Shown: positions 55,755-64,000 of the stretch, in pieces
How the letters are laid out: each line of letters begins with the position of its first letter
How positions within the stretch are numbered: position 1 is the stretch's first letter
Source of the DNA: Hyphomicrobiales bacterium
GTDB taxonomy: Bacteria; Pseudomonadota; Alphaproteobacteria; Rhizobiales; Beijerinckiaceae
Reading direction: 5' to 3'
DNA length: 64,000 nt
NCBI GenBank assembly: GCA_017302635.1
Contig: JAFLCX010000001.1
Coordinates: forward strand, 868,001 to 932,000
Notes under the pieces: generated by a model
Seen by the model: only the letters and a program-made list of their open reading frames with translations
Told to the model about the DNA's origin: nothing
The model's database searches: none
Made by a program: the position numbers and the translations under genes

Positions 55755-58222
55755 CTGGTCAGCCGCTGCCGATCACGGCAGTTCTCGACGAGCTGGGCGC
55801 GGCGCTCAATCATCACAACCGGGCTATCCTGATCGCCCCGCCCGGTGCCGGGAAAACGACCGGCGTTCCGATCGCTCTGCTCGACGCGCCGTGGCGCGCG
55901 GATGGTACGATCTTGGTGCTCGAACCGCGCCGGATCGCCGCGCGCGGCGCCGCCCAACGCATGGCGAACCTCCTCGGCGAAACTCTCGGCGAACGCGTCG
56001 GTCTGCGCACGCGCTTCGACAGCAAGGCGAGTGCGAGAACACGAATTCTCGTCGTCACCGAAGGCGTTTTCACGCGCATGGTGGTGGATGATCCCGAGCT
56101 TTCAGGCATTGCAGCCGTGCTGTTCGATGAGTTTCACGAGCGTTCGCTCGATGCCGATTTCGGCCTCGCGCTGGCGCTGGAATCCCAATTCGCCCTGCGC
56201 CTCGATCTGCGCCTTCTCGTGATGTCGGCGACGCTCGACGACCAGCGCCTCGGCGCCCTGCTCGGTTCGGCACCGCTGATCCGTTCGGAAGGGCGGCATT
56301 TTCCAATCGAGACGCGCTATCTCGGTCGCGATGCCACAAAGCGGATCGAGGATCAGATGGCCTCGGCCATCCTGAGTGCCGTGCGGGGTGAGAAAGGCTC
56401 GATCCTCGCCTTCTTGCCGGGTCAGGGCGAGATCGAGCGCGTTGCGCGCTTGCTCGATGAGGCGAACCCCCCGCCCGATACCGATCTTTGCCCGCTTTAT
56501 GGCGCGCTCGATTTTGCGAAGCAGGATGCCGCCATCAAACCCGCACCACCGGGGCGGCGGAAGATCGTCCTCGCGACCTCGATCGCGGAAACGTCGATCA
56601 CGATTGAGGGCGTGCGCATCGTGATTGATTCCGGCCTCGCACGTGTGCCGCGGTACGAACCGGATCTCGGGCTCTCGCGGCTGGAAACCGTGCGCGTCAG
56701 CCGCGCCTCGGCCGATCAGCGTCGCGGCCGCGCGGGCCGTACGGAGCCGGGTATTGCCATCCGGCTCTGGGATGAGGCTCAGGATCACGGCCTGCTGCCC
56801 TTCAACCGCCCGGAAATCCTAGAGGCGGATCTCACGCGCTTCCGGCTCGATTGCGCTGGGGCGGGCATTGTCGATCCGGCGAGCCTTACCTTGCTAGATC
56901 CGCCGCCAAAGGCTGCGCTGAGCGAGGCCAACACGCTTCTGACGGAGTTGGGGGCGCTCGATGAAGATGCTCGCCTCACCCCGAAGGGCCGTCAGCTGCG
57001 CGAATTGCCGATCGAGCCTCGCCTCGCCGCGATGGTACTCGATGCAGCCTCTCGCGGACAGGCGGAGGATGCGGCCCTGATCGCGGCCCTGATCAGTGAA
57101 CGGGGCCTTGGCGGCATGGCCAGCGATGTGGCGGCCCGGCTCGAGCGATTGCGGCATGATCGCTCACCCAAGGCTGCGCAGGCCCGGCAGATGGCCGGGC
57201 GCTGGGCAAAACGCGCAACCGAACTCGCTGGGAACGCGAATGCTGCCGCGCAACCGCTCTCAGCCGGAGCGATCCTCGCGCTTGCCTTTCCGGATCGGGT
57301 CGGGAAGCTGAAAGCGCAGGGAAGTGTGTCGCTGGCCAATGGCCGGCAGGCCGTGCTCGATTCCGCCGACCCCCTCGCAAGGGCCGATCACGTCGTCGCC
57401 GCCGAGATCACCGGCAGTGCCGCGCGCGCCCGCATCACGCTGGGGGCGGAAATTTCGCGCACCGAGATCGAGGATGTTCTTGGCCATCTCCTGAAAAGAC
57501 GGGACGTGACGCGCTTCGAACCGGCCTCAAACGCCCTGCGCAGACGGCGCGAGACACAACTCGAACATCTGGTGCTCGAAAGCGCCGTCCTGCCCGTCGA
57601 AGCGAGTGACGCGAACGCCGCGCTGCTGGCCGAGGCGGCAGCCAAATCGGGCATCGAAAGGCTCGGCTGGAGCAGGGCGCAGCTTCAGCTTCGCGCGCGC
57701 ATCGGATTTCTGCGCAAGGCCGGACAGGCCGATTGGCCGGACCTCTCCAACAGCGCCCTCGCCGAAACCGCCCGCGACTGGCTGGCTCCCTTTCTGATCG
57801 GCAAGACCGGGCTGGGGCAGATCGATGCCGAAACGTGCGGGGCCGCGCTCGATGCCCTGATCCCCTGGGCGATGCGCGGACGGCTGGATGCCGAAGCGCC
57901 CACGCATTTCCTCGCCCCCACCGGCAATGCGCATCCCATCCAATATGATGGCGAAAACGCGCCCCTGCTTTCCATTCGCGTGCAGGAGATGTTCGGACTG
58001 AAAACCCATCCTTCCATCGCAGGCGGGCGCTTGCCACTCACGCTGGAATTGCTGTCTCCCGCGCACAGGCCGATCCAGATCACGAAAGACCTGCCGCGTT
58101 TCTGGGCGGGCTCATGGGCCGATGTGCGCTCCGAGATGCGCGGGCGCTACCCGAAACATGTGTGGCCGGATGACCCTGCGAACGCGATGCCCACCCATCG
58201 CGCCAAGCCGCGCGGAACCTGA
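55751..58222 (+). CDS. hrpB: ATP-dependent helicase HrpB
   Basis: DEAH-family helicase of 823 residues. Motif I APPGAGKTTGVPIALL, motif II LFDEFHERSLDADFGLAL (DEFH), motif III VMSATLD and motif VI QRRGRAGRTEPG are intact. A C-terminal HrpB domain ends PKHVWPDDP, the typical family tail. The RNA substrate in bacteria is not established. It starts with GTG overlapping ugd, giving translational coupling of unrelated functions. Confidence 0.95.
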   Translation: MTGQPLPITAVLDELGAALNHHNRAILIAPPGAGKTTGVPIALLDAPWRADGTILVLEPRRIAARGAAQRMANLLGETLGERVGLRTRFDSKASARTRILVVTEGVFTRMVVDDPELSGIAAVLFDEFHERSLDADFGLALALESQFALRLDLRLLVMSATLDDQRLGALLGSAPLIRSEGRHFPIETRYLGRDATKRIEDQMASAILSAVRGEKGSILAFLPGQGEIERVARLLDEANPPPDTDLCPLYGALDFAKQDAAIKPAPPGRRKIVLATSIAETSITIEGVRIVIDSGLARVPRYEPDLGLSRLETVRVSRASADQRRGRAGRTEPGIAIRLWDEAQDHGLLPFNRPEILEADLTRFRLDCAGAGIVDPASLTLLDPPPKAALSEANTLLTELGALDEDARLTPKGRQLRELPIEPRLAAMVLDAASRGQAEDAALIAALISERGLGGMASDVAARLERLRHDRSPKAAQARQMAGRWAKRATELAGNANAAAQPLSAGAILALAFPDRVGKLKAQGSVSLANGRQAVLDSADPLARADHVVAAEITGSAARARITLGAEISRTEIEDVLGHLLKRRDVTRFEPASNALRRRRETQLEHLVLESAVLPVEASDANAALLAEAAAKSGIERLGWSRAQLQLRARIGFLRKAGQADWPDLSNSALAETARDWLAPFLIGKTGLGQIDAETCGAALDALIPWAMRGRLDAEAPTHFLAPTGNAHPIQYDGENAPLLSIRVQEMFGLKTHPSIAGGRLPLTLELLSPAHRPIQITKDLPRFWAGSWADVRSEMRGRYPKHVWPDDPANAMPTHRAKPRGT

Positions 58223-58226
58223 ATAT

Positions 58227-59081
58227 TCAGTTCCGCTCCCATTGCTGCCGCCATTGCCGCTCGCCGGCCGTGCAATCGGCATCGCCCCGCACCGGGAAAG
58301 CCGAGAGATCGTTCTGCGTGGGGCTCGCGAGTTCGCGCAGGATTTTCTGCTTGATGGCAGGGGCGAACTGATCGCGTTCGGTGATCACGACCATGAAGGC
58401 GCCGGGACCACCGATAACGCAATCGCGGTAATACTCATCGAGATTGTCCATGTCATAGCTCGAGGAAAACCGCCTCTTGATGACGATCGGCAGGCCGTTG
58501 ATCGTCACGCCGGCTTCCACGGCGGCGTCACGCGCGCGGGTTACGAAACCGCCTTCGTTGTTGGGCCCATCGCCGGAAATATCGATCACCCGGCGGATCG
58601 GGCGCACGGGTGCTTGCTTGAAACGATCGATGCCGATCTCGATCGCCGTGGTGATCGAGGTTCGACGGGCGCGGCGCACGGGAGCCTCGCGCAGTTTCTG
58701 AACAAAAGCCTCGGCACTGGCCAAATCCTCGATAATCGCCCAATCGGCGATGATATGCCGGGTGTTGACCCCGGCCCATTCGACGTAGGTGACGGCGACC
58801 TTGCCCACCATGCCCTTGCGGATCACATCGAGAACCAGAGGCGAGGTCAGCGCCTGAATGTAGCCCTCGCGCTGGAGCGCGAGTTCATCAAGGTCCATCG
58901 AGAACGAGATATCGACCGCCAGCACAAGCGCCACGTCGACATCCGGCCCAGCATTGGGGAAGAATTCAGGCGGGTCGGTGCTCTGCGATGCGACGGGCAG
59001 CGAGAAGGCAAAAGCGATGAACACGGCGGCGAGGCCGAAACGGGCGCTTCTGCCGAGATAGGCAAGCCAACGGGACACCAT
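58227..59081 (-). CDS. DUF1194 protein with von Willebrand A-like fold
   Basis: A secreted or membrane-anchored protein of 284 residues. The N-terminus has a hydrophobic signal (FGLAAVFIAFAFSLPVAS). The mature part begins with VDVALVLAVDISFSMDLDE, a MIDAS-like DxSxS metal site, followed by a VWA-type fold (RRVIDISGDGPNNEGG, GGPGAFMVVI). VWA domains usually mediate protein contacts; the partner is unknown. It is convergent with hrpB, 4 bp away. Confidence 0.88.
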   Translation of the reverse strand: MVSRWLAYLGRSARFGLAAVFIAFAFSLPVASQSTDPPEFFPNAGPDVDVALVLAVDISFSMDLDELALQREGYIQALTSPLVLDVIRKGMVGKVAVTYVEWAGVNTRHIIADWAIIEDLASAEAFVQKLREAPVRRARRTSITTAIEIGIDRFKQAPVRPIRRVIDISGDGPNNEGGFVTRARDAAVEAGVTINGLPIVIKRRFSSSYDMDNLDEYYRDCVIGGPGAFMVVITERDQFAPAIKQKILRELASPTQNDLSAFPVRGDADCTAGERQWRQQWERN

Positions 59082-59144
59082 GACGCCCCTCCCTGATCGA
59101 AGGGCAGTGTTGCATGATTCCTTGCGGCGTAAAGAGCCTCGTCT

Positions 59145-59999
59145 TCACAATCCCGGCAAAAGTCGCGCCAAACGCAGGCCCGATCCCTTGCTGGCAATCC
59201 GCACGAGAGCGGGGGCGATGTCTTCGCTCACGACCTGCATATGAAAGGCATTGGCATGGATCATCCGGCCGCCACCTTGCGAGAGCGCGACATGGCCGGA
59301 CCAAAACAACAGCGCACCGCGCGGCAATTGGGTCGGATCATTCGGCAGGGGAAGTGGTGAGCCGAGTTCGGCCTCCTGCATATCGCTGTCACGCGGGGCA
59401 GCGATTCCGCACGCGAAACAGGCCGTCTGTACGAGGCCGGAACAATCGATCCCGAGGCTCGATTTCCCACCCCAGAGATAAGGCACGCCAACAAAACGCT
59501 CGGCCTCTGCAACCGGATCAACCGCGTGGATGTCGAGCGGCTCAAGATGCGCAGCGTAGAGATAGCCGAGGGGTGTGCGGGCGTATTCGCCCTCACTTCC
59601 TGCAACGGCAACCTCGGCACCATAAGGCAGATAGTCGAGCGGCGTCGCTTTCATGCCCGGCCCCGGATAGAGAAAGCTGCGCAACGTCGAAACCCGATGC
59701 GTCGGCGGCGATTGCAGCGGGCCAAGCGCCGCCTCCGGGCAATAGCCTACATAGGAATCGCGTCGCGCCTGCCCCCAGGCAAAACCGTTCTCAACAGCGT
59801 AGACATCGAAAATCTCGCCCGCGAGCAGCTCGGTCTCGTAGGCAAGGGAGCCATCTGGCCCTCGACGCAAGGGCACGGCTGACCGCGTCACCTGCATCGG
59901 GGACGGTGCGGCATAGCGAGGGGCCTCGACCAGACCATGCAGGGCTTCGGCTGCGAGATCATCGCGATAGGCGTGCCGGCGCGGGTCAAGCTTGTTCAT
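59145..59999 (-). CDS. NlpC/P60 family peptidase with SH3 domains
   Basis: A 284-residue cell-wall hydrolase candidate. Two SH3-like modules occupy about 35-150 (SYVGYCPEAAL; VAVAGSEGEYARTPLGYLYA, abbreviated VAVAGSEGEYART). The NlpC/P60 domain follows with YLWGGKSSLGIDCSGLVQ (catalytic Cys) and SGHVALSQGGGRMIHANA (catalytic His). Such enzymes cut gamma-D-glutamyl-diaminopimelate bonds in peptide stems. No signal peptide is visible, so it may act on imported muropeptides in the cytoplasm, which would complement the AmgK/MurU recycling genes. It lies upstream of the DUF1194 gene and 36 bp after the MarR gene. Confidence 0.88.
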   Translation of the reverse strand: MNKLDPRRHAYRDDLAAEALHGLVEAPRYAAPSPMQVTRSAVPLRRGPDGSLAYETELLAGEIFDVYAVENGFAWGQARRDSYVGYCPEAALGPLQSPPTHRVSTLRSFLYPGPGMKATPLDYLPYGAEVAVAGSEGEYARTPLGYLYAAHLEPLDIHAVDPVAEAERFVGVPYLWGGKSSLGIDCSGLVQTACFACGIAAPRDSDMQEAELGSPLPLPNDPTQLPRGALLFWSGHVALSQGGGRMIHANAFHMQVVSEDIAPALVRIASKGSGLRLARLLPGL

Positions 60000-60035
60000 G
60001 AGAACCGTCTGATGGCGAGCGTTTCTTCGGCGAGC

Positions 60036-60401
60036 CTAGCGCAGCGGGCTTTCCTGCGCCATCTGCTCGCCGCGGGCGATGATGAGATCAGCCAGACGCT
60101 CGAGAAACAGGGATCCACGCACCGTGCGCTGGATGATGACATTGCGCCGGTCAGCCGGATCGCGCCGTCGCGAGACGAGATCGAGATCGCCCATCGCGTC
60201 CAATGCGCGGGTGATGACCGGCTTGGTGACGGCAAGCTTCTGCGCGAGACCTCGAACCGTATGCGGCGGCGGCTCCAGGTAAATGGTCAGCAGCACGACA
60301 AGCTGGCGGGCAGTCAGATCGACCTCCGCGGAGCGGACCATGTCGAGACCGACGTCATGCCATAGCTTCAACGCCTGGGAGGGGCGGAGCCGGACGCTCA
60401 T
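60036..60401 (-). CDS. MarR family transcription regulator
   Basis: A small winged-helix regulator, 121 residues, with the MarR DNA-binding core LTARQLVVLLTIYLE and GLAQKLAVTKPVITRALDAM and the wing DLVSRRRDPADRRNVII. It lies between the M17 aminopeptidase and the NlpC/P60 gene on the same strand, an arrangement I recall from other Hyphomicrobiales; it may regulate these neighbours. The inducer is unknown. Confidence 0.87.
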   Translation of the reverse strand: MSVRLRPSQALKLWHDVGLDMVRSAEVDLTARQLVVLLTIYLEPPPHTVRGLAQKLAVTKPVITRALDAMGDLDLVSRRRDPADRRNVIIQRTVRGSLFLERLADLIIARGEQMAQESPLR

Positions 60402-60504
60402 CGTGGGTTCTTCCTGCCGTTTCGTTTCCGTATGGATCGCAACTTACGCGATTATTACCATGGTGTAACACTATTCGGATGTAAGAAGTTTACACAAGGA
60501 CAAT

Positions 60505-61893
60505 TCAACTTTTAGTGGTTCTGTCTTTTTTCAGGCCTTCGACGAGTTCAACAACCAGCCGTGCCACCTGCGGCTCGCCACCTTCCGGCCGGCCGGGACG
60601 CGCCGATGGGGTCCAGCCATACATGTCGAAATGGGCATAGCTTTTGGAATTTTTGACAAAATCCTTCAAAAACAAGGCCGCAGTGATTGAGCCGGCAAAA
60701 CCGCCGGATGACACATTGTTGATGCCTGCGACTTTCGAATCGAGCATGGATCGGTAGGGTTTCCACAACGGCAGTCGCCAGACCGGATCATGTGCAGCGC
60801 GACCGGCCGCTTCGATACGCTGAGCCAGATGCTCGTCCTCCGTGTAATAGGGCGGCAGGTCGGGCCCAAGGGCCACACGCGCGGCTCCCGTCAGCGTTGC
60901 AAAATCGATCAGGAGATCGGGCTTTTCCTCATCGGCATAACTCAGGGCATCGCACAGGATGAGACGGCCCTCAGCGTCGGTATTGCCGATTTCGACAGTG
61001 ATTCCAGCGCGCGAGCGGAAGATATCGCCAGGACGGAAAGCCGGGCCGCTCACTGCGTTCTCGACAATCGGAAGCAGAACGCGAAGTCGCACCGGGAGGT
61101 TGAGTCCCATGATCATCTCGGCTGCGGCGAGGGCTGTTGCGGCCCCGCCCATATCCTTTTTCATCAGCAGCATCGAACTGTCCGGCTTCAGGTTCAGCCC
61201 TCCGGTATCAAATACGACACCCTTGCCGACGAGAGTGACCTTCATGGCCTTCGGATCACCCCAGGTCAGGTCGACCAATCGTGGCGGATGGGCCGCAGCA
61301 GCGCCGACGGCGTGAACGAGCGGAAAATTCGCGGTCAGGAGATCAGGCCCGACGATCTCGCGGATATTCGCCCGGAACCGCCCAGCGAGCTCATGGGCCG
61401 CAAAGGCCAGCGCCTCGGTGGTGAGATCGTTGGCCGGTCGGTTGATCAGGTCGCGTCCGGCGCAGATCGCACTGGCGATCAACTGGGCGCGGGGTGTATC
61501 GGCCCCTTCCGGAGCGAGCAAAGACACGGCCTCTCGCGCCGCCATCTTGAAGCGCTCAAACCGATATTGCCCCAGCAGGAATCCGAGATAGCAAAGGGTC
61601 GGATCAGCGAGCTTGCCCTCGATCCGCCACGGGCCCGCCGGCAGATCCGTCGCGAGTTTGCCTGTCAGGAAAGGTGATTCGCCAAGCCCTTCATCCGCGC
61701 CGATGCCAAACAGAGCTGCGCTGATGCTTCCGTCTTTCCCCGGCAGCAGCAGCAAACGCGCCGATGTAGGCTTGAACCCGGCGCTCTCGGCGTAGGCGCG
61801 GGAAAACGGGGGCAATTGGGCGCTGATCGCGCCCCAATTGGTCTCCGAGACCAGATGAACAGGGCGAGCGGCAGCGACGGACGGCGAAGACAT
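60505..61893 (-). CDS. leucyl aminopeptidase family protein (M17)
   Basis: Cytosolic metallo-aminopeptidase of 462 residues. The active-site helix LMKKDMGGAATAL contains the catalytic Lys, VVFDTGGLNLKP supplies a metal ligand, and NTDAEGRLILCDAL is the M17 signature. LTGAARVALG follows. The N-terminal macro-like domain is short and diverged, more like PepB-type enzymes than classical PepA. It probably degrades small peptides, possibly those from muropeptides handled by the nearby NlpC/P60 enzyme (inference). Confidence 0.92.
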   Translation of the reverse strand: MSSPSVAAARPVHLVSETNWGAISAQLPPFSRAYAESAGFKPTSARLLLLPGKDGSISAALFGIGADEGLGESPFLTGKLATDLPAGPWRIEGKLADPTLCYLGFLLGQYRFERFKMAAREAVSLLAPEGADTPRAQLIASAICAGRDLINRPANDLTTEALAFAAHELAGRFRANIREIVGPDLLTANFPLVHAVGAAAAHPPRLVDLTWGDPKAMKVTLVGKGVVFDTGGLNLKPDSSMLLMKKDMGGAATALAAAEMIMGLNLPVRLRVLLPIVENAVSGPAFRPGDIFRSRAGITVEIGNTDAEGRLILCDALSYADEEKPDLLIDFATLTGAARVALGPDLPPYYTEDEHLAQRIEAAGRAAHDPVWRLPLWKPYRSMLDSKVAGINNVSSGGFAGSITAALFLKDFVKNSKSYAHFDMYGWTPSARPGRPEGGEPQVARLVVELVEGLKKDRTTKS

Positions 61894-61946
61894 GGAGATG
61901 CGGTATCCCGGGTTCTGCCCGGCCGCTGCATGGCGGCACGGTCCTC

Positions 61947-61968
61947 TTAACGGCTGGTTAGGGTTAAC
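61947..61968 (+). promoter_or_regulatory. candidate CtrA half-site cluster upstream of tadD
   Basis: TTAA-N7-TTAG followed two bases later by GTTAAC, in the divergent gap between the M17 aminopeptidase and tadD, about 90-110 bp before tadD. CtrA controls pilus genes in Caulobacter. The match to TTAA-N7-TTAA is one base off. Confidence 0.25.
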
Positions 61969-62058
61969 GAGTTATTCCTGTCCCGTGAAGTAGGGCATTC
62001 GAATGCGTCTTCCTTTGATATTCCGCATTCTGCCTTTGAGCGCGAAGGATATCTGCCG

Positions 62059-62814
62059 ATGGTGGCTCCGGCCGATCTGACCAAACCCGTCCCATTCGGG
62101 CGCGAAAGCCGACGCAGGCGCTTCGCGCTTCTGGCCACGGTGGTTGCGGTTGCGGCTTTGTTGGGCGGCTGTTCGAGCAGGCTCGGCCAGTTCAAGGGTT
62201 CGCTTGGCGATGTCACGGGTTCGACGTCAAACGAATCACGCCAGACCGACATCTCGGCTCTGGCCCGGCGCTATGATGCGCGCCCGGGCGAGAAGGCTGC
62301 GTCCTTGGCCTATGGTCTGGCTTTGCGGGCCAGCGGCCAGCATGCCCAGGCGGTCGCAGTTCTCGAGCGCGCCTCGATCGCCAATGTCGGAGACCGCGAC
62401 ATCGCAGCCGCATATGGCCGTGCGCTGAGCGATATCGGACGCCACGAACAAGCCATGGGTGTGCTGGCTCAAGCCCATTCGCCGGATCGTCCGGATTGGC
62501 GCGTGCTGTCGAGCCAGGGCGTAGTCTCCGATCAGATGGGCCAGCATGCCCGCGCCCGCGAATTCTACCTTCAGGCGCTGCAGATCAAGCCGGATGACCC
62601 CGGTGTGCTCAGCAATCTGGGCCTGTCCTATCTGCTGACGCGCGATCTCGCCAAGTCAGAGGAGTTCCTCGCGCGAGCTGCGCGTCAACCCAATGCCGAT
62701 CCGCGCGTCAGCGCCAATCTCGCCTTGGTGCGCGACCTCAGATCGAAAACAGCGGCCGCGACCCGCCCGCCCGAGAAGGCGCGCCCGAAGGCCGCTGCAC
62801 CAGCCAATCGCTGA
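62059..62814 (+). CDS. tadD: TadD-like TPR lipoprotein
   Basis: A 251-residue lipoprotein of the tight-adherence (Flp pilus) system, a probable pilotin-like outer-membrane factor. The signal ends with the lipobox LLGGC (Cys about residue 35). Several TPR motifs follow, for example AASLAYGLALRASGQHAQA and VLSNLGLSYLLTRDLAKSEE. The C-terminus is rich in Pro, Lys and Ala. AAGGA precedes the start. It is convergent with tadC, an inverted placement compared with the collinear tad operon. Confidence 0.85.
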   Translation: MVAPADLTKPVPFGRESRRRRFALLATVVAVAALLGGCSSRLGQFKGSLGDVTGSTSNESRQTDISALARRYDARPGEKAASLAYGLALRASGQHAQAVAVLERASIANVGDRDIAAAYGRALSDIGRHEQAMGVLAQAHSPDRPDWRVLSSQGVVSDQMGQHARAREFYLQALQIKPDDPGVLSNLGLSYLLTRDLAKSEEFLARAARQPNADPRVSANLALVRDLRSKTAAATRPPEKARPKAAAPANR

Positions 62815-62846
62815 GACACCGACCGCCGACGATCGCCAGAAATGCC

Positions 62847-62875
62847 AAAGCCAGCCTTGTTGGGCTGGCTTTTTT
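62847..62875 (+). terminator. intrinsic terminator of tadD
   Basis: A 10-bp stem AAAGCCAGCC / GGCTGGCTTT with a short loop runs into six or more T residues, 33 bp after the tadD stop. It is a textbook terminator; because the arms are A- and T-bounded it may also act on minus-strand tadC transcripts, which end about 50 bp away. Confidence 0.85.
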
Positions 62876-62923
62876 CATGCGTCACGACTGGGCGTTGCGC
62901 TCCGTGCTTCATCGCGCGCGGCG

Positions 62924-63907
62924 CTATTTCCACTTGAAGATCTGGATCAGCGCCGGCGTGAGAATGACGACGAACAGGCAAGGCAGGAAAAACACGATCA
63001 TCGGCACAGTGAGCTTCGGCGGCAGCGACGCAGCCTTCTTTTCCGCCGCGATCATGCGCTGATCCCGACTTTCCTGCGACAGCACGCGCAGGGCATGCCC
63101 GAGTGGTGTGCCGTAACGCTCGGCCTGGATCAGCACGGTCGTCACGGAGCGGACATTGTCGAGATCAGTGCGCCGGGCAAGATTCTCGTAGGCCATGCGG
63201 CGCTCAGGGAGGTAGGAGAGCTCGGCGGTTGTCAGCGCCAGCTCTTCCGCCATCGGCACGGAAGCGGTTCCGATCTCGGTCGAGACCTTGCGGAAGGCGT
63301 GCTCGATCGACATCCCGGACTCAACGCAGATCAGCAACAGGTCAAGCGAATCGGGAAAGGCCCTGCGCATCGAAGCCTGGCGTTTCGCAGTGAGGTTCTT
63401 CAGATAGATTTCCGGCAGCTTGATGCCGAAATAGACGGCCGAAATCACGATAACGCCCTGAAAGGCCAGAGGCTGGTTGAAGCCTTTGTTGATCAGCAGA
63501 TAGAAGATCGTGACGAGCAGCATGCCGATCGGCGTGAAGAGTCGGGCGACGAGAAAGGTCGTTTCCACTTTCGGGCCACGCAGGCCCGCCCGCATCAGGC
63601 GTTCGGTCGCGGTTTCGGTCGAGAGCCAAGAGCGCAAGTTGAAGCGCTCGACGACCCTTTTCGCGAATTCGCCTGGCGTCGAACGCAGGGATGGTTTGGG
63701 ACCACCACGACCACTCTGGGCAAGGCGCTCGCGTTCGCGCGCCCGGATGCGATCGCGCTCGAGCGCGACCGAATTCATCTTTTCCTTGAGTTCGTTGCGT
63801 TCAAGCAGCGGCAGGCCGATCGCGACCACCGTTGCGGTCACCGCAACAGCGGTGAGGCTCGATGCCAGGAAACTCGGATCGGTGAATTTGTCGATGATCC
63901 AGGACAT
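62924..63907 (-). CDS. tadC: TadC-like type II secretion F family protein
   Basis: Inner-membrane platform protein of the Flp pilus machine, 327 residues. There is an N-terminal helix (SSLTAVAVTATVVAIGLPLL), a soluble region, two central helices (LFTPIGMLLVTIFYLLI; GVIVISAVYFGIKLP), the T2SSF domain with FPDSLDLLLICVESGMSIEHA and a C-terminal helix (LTVPMIVFFLPCLFVVILTP). It starts 8 bp after the end of tadB. Together with the ATPase and pilin genes expected outside the window it would build an adhesive pilus. Confidence 0.9.
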   Translation of the reverse strand: MSWIIDKFTDPSFLASSLTAVAVTATVVAIGLPLLERNELKEKMNSVALERDRIRARERERLAQSGRGGPKPSLRSTPGEFAKRVVERFNLRSWLSTETATERLMRAGLRGPKVETTFLVARLFTPIGMLLVTIFYLLINKGFNQPLAFQGVIVISAVYFGIKLPEIYLKNLTAKRQASMRRAFPDSLDLLLICVESGMSIEHAFRKVSTEIGTASVPMAEELALTTAELSYLPERRMAYENLARRTDLDNVRSVTTVLIQAERYGTPLGHALRVLSQESRDQRMIAAEKKAASLPPKLTVPMIVFFLPCLFVVILTPALIQIFKWK

Positions 63908-63915
63908 GGTTTCTC

Positions 63916-64000
63916 CTAGATGTCGAAATTGATCATCTGGCGCATGACGAGCCCGCCAACAGTCATCATGACAACACAGATACCGAGGCCGAACATGCCG
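63916..64000 (-). CDS. tadB: TadB-like type II secretion F family protein, 5' part outside window
   Basis: Only the last 27-28 codons are present. They read GMFGLGICVVMMTVGGLVMR and end in QMINFDI, a hydrophobic C-terminal helix followed by the short tail often seen in TadB. Its position directly upstream of tadC on the same strand supports the call. The rest of the gene lies beyond the window edge. Confidence 0.7.
   Translation of the reverse strand, partial: GMFGLGICVVMMTVGGLVMRQMINFDI

Noticed and set aside
1..64000. Prophage, insertion sequence, integrase, toxin-antitoxin, CRISPR array or biosynthetic cluster
   Set aside because: No such genes or repeats are seen; gene content is housekeeping throughout and base composition appears even.

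Overview
The window is a gene-dense, GC-rich stretch of chromosome from an alphaproteobacterium, most likely of the order Hyphomicrobiales (Rhizobiales); I cannot place the genus. The clues are conserved blocks of gene order: chvI-chvG-hprK-EIIA-HPr-ahcY-divL-tsaE next to pckA, dnaK-dnaJ-pmtA close to pyrF-dapB-gpmA, and a fzlA-queG pair. Further clues are an Irr-type iron box in front of mbfA, a CTTG-type RpoH promoter in front of dnaK and a palindromic extragenic repeat of rhizobial type. I see no prophage, insertion sequence, CRISPR array or rRNA. Nearly all of it is core genome, with about 59 protein genes and short gaps, none above 300 bases.

Layout. 1-10.2 kb (minus strand): murU (cut by the window edge), a tsaE-amgK fusion, divL, ahcY, ptsH (HPr), EIIA-Man, hprK, chvG and chvI. 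Cell-wall recycling, cell-cycle signalling, SAM-cycle turnover, a regulatory phosphotransferase branch and the acid/cell-envelope two-component system are read in series. 10.3-14.4 kb: a HugZ/DUF2470 flavoprotein, pckA, a degenerate tRNA-like sequence and hrcA. 14.5-24.2 kb (mostly plus): rph-rdgB-hemW, an LpoA-like lipoprotein divergent from rsmI-yraN-gshB-glnD, then grpE. 24.2-34.5 kb (mostly minus): gpmA, dapB, two DUF1330 genes, pyrF, an FMN reductase, cysK (plus), pmtA, dnaJ, dnaK, a TRIC-family channel and an Ada-like methyltransferase.

34.5-45 kb: DUF2244, nth, uppP, fzlA-queG-SDR, an OlsB-like acyltransferase, a hybrid histidine kinase, a YifB/ComM AAA protein and mbfA. 45-49.2 kb: a five-gene plus-strand operon with a sulfonate/nitrate-type ABC importer, an OsmC protein and an unknown membrane protein. 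49.2-58.2 kb: mutS, maeB, ugd and hrpB. 58.2-64 kb: a DUF1194 protein, an NlpC/P60 peptidase, a MarR regulator, an M17 aminopeptidase, and tad pilus genes (tadD; tadC and tadB, the last cut by the window edge).

I found no convincing wholly new system. The observations most worth following are: a DivL-family protein whose phospho-acceptor position is phenylalanine and whose ATP-binding motif is degenerate, preceded by a CtrA-like box; a tRNA-like sequence with exact 76-nt class I spacing but broken acceptor and anticodon stems; the tsaE-amgK-murU arrangement; a queG gene with no ordinary start codon near its expected N-terminus; SahR-like and Irr-like operators; and the transporter-OsmC-membrane protein operon.
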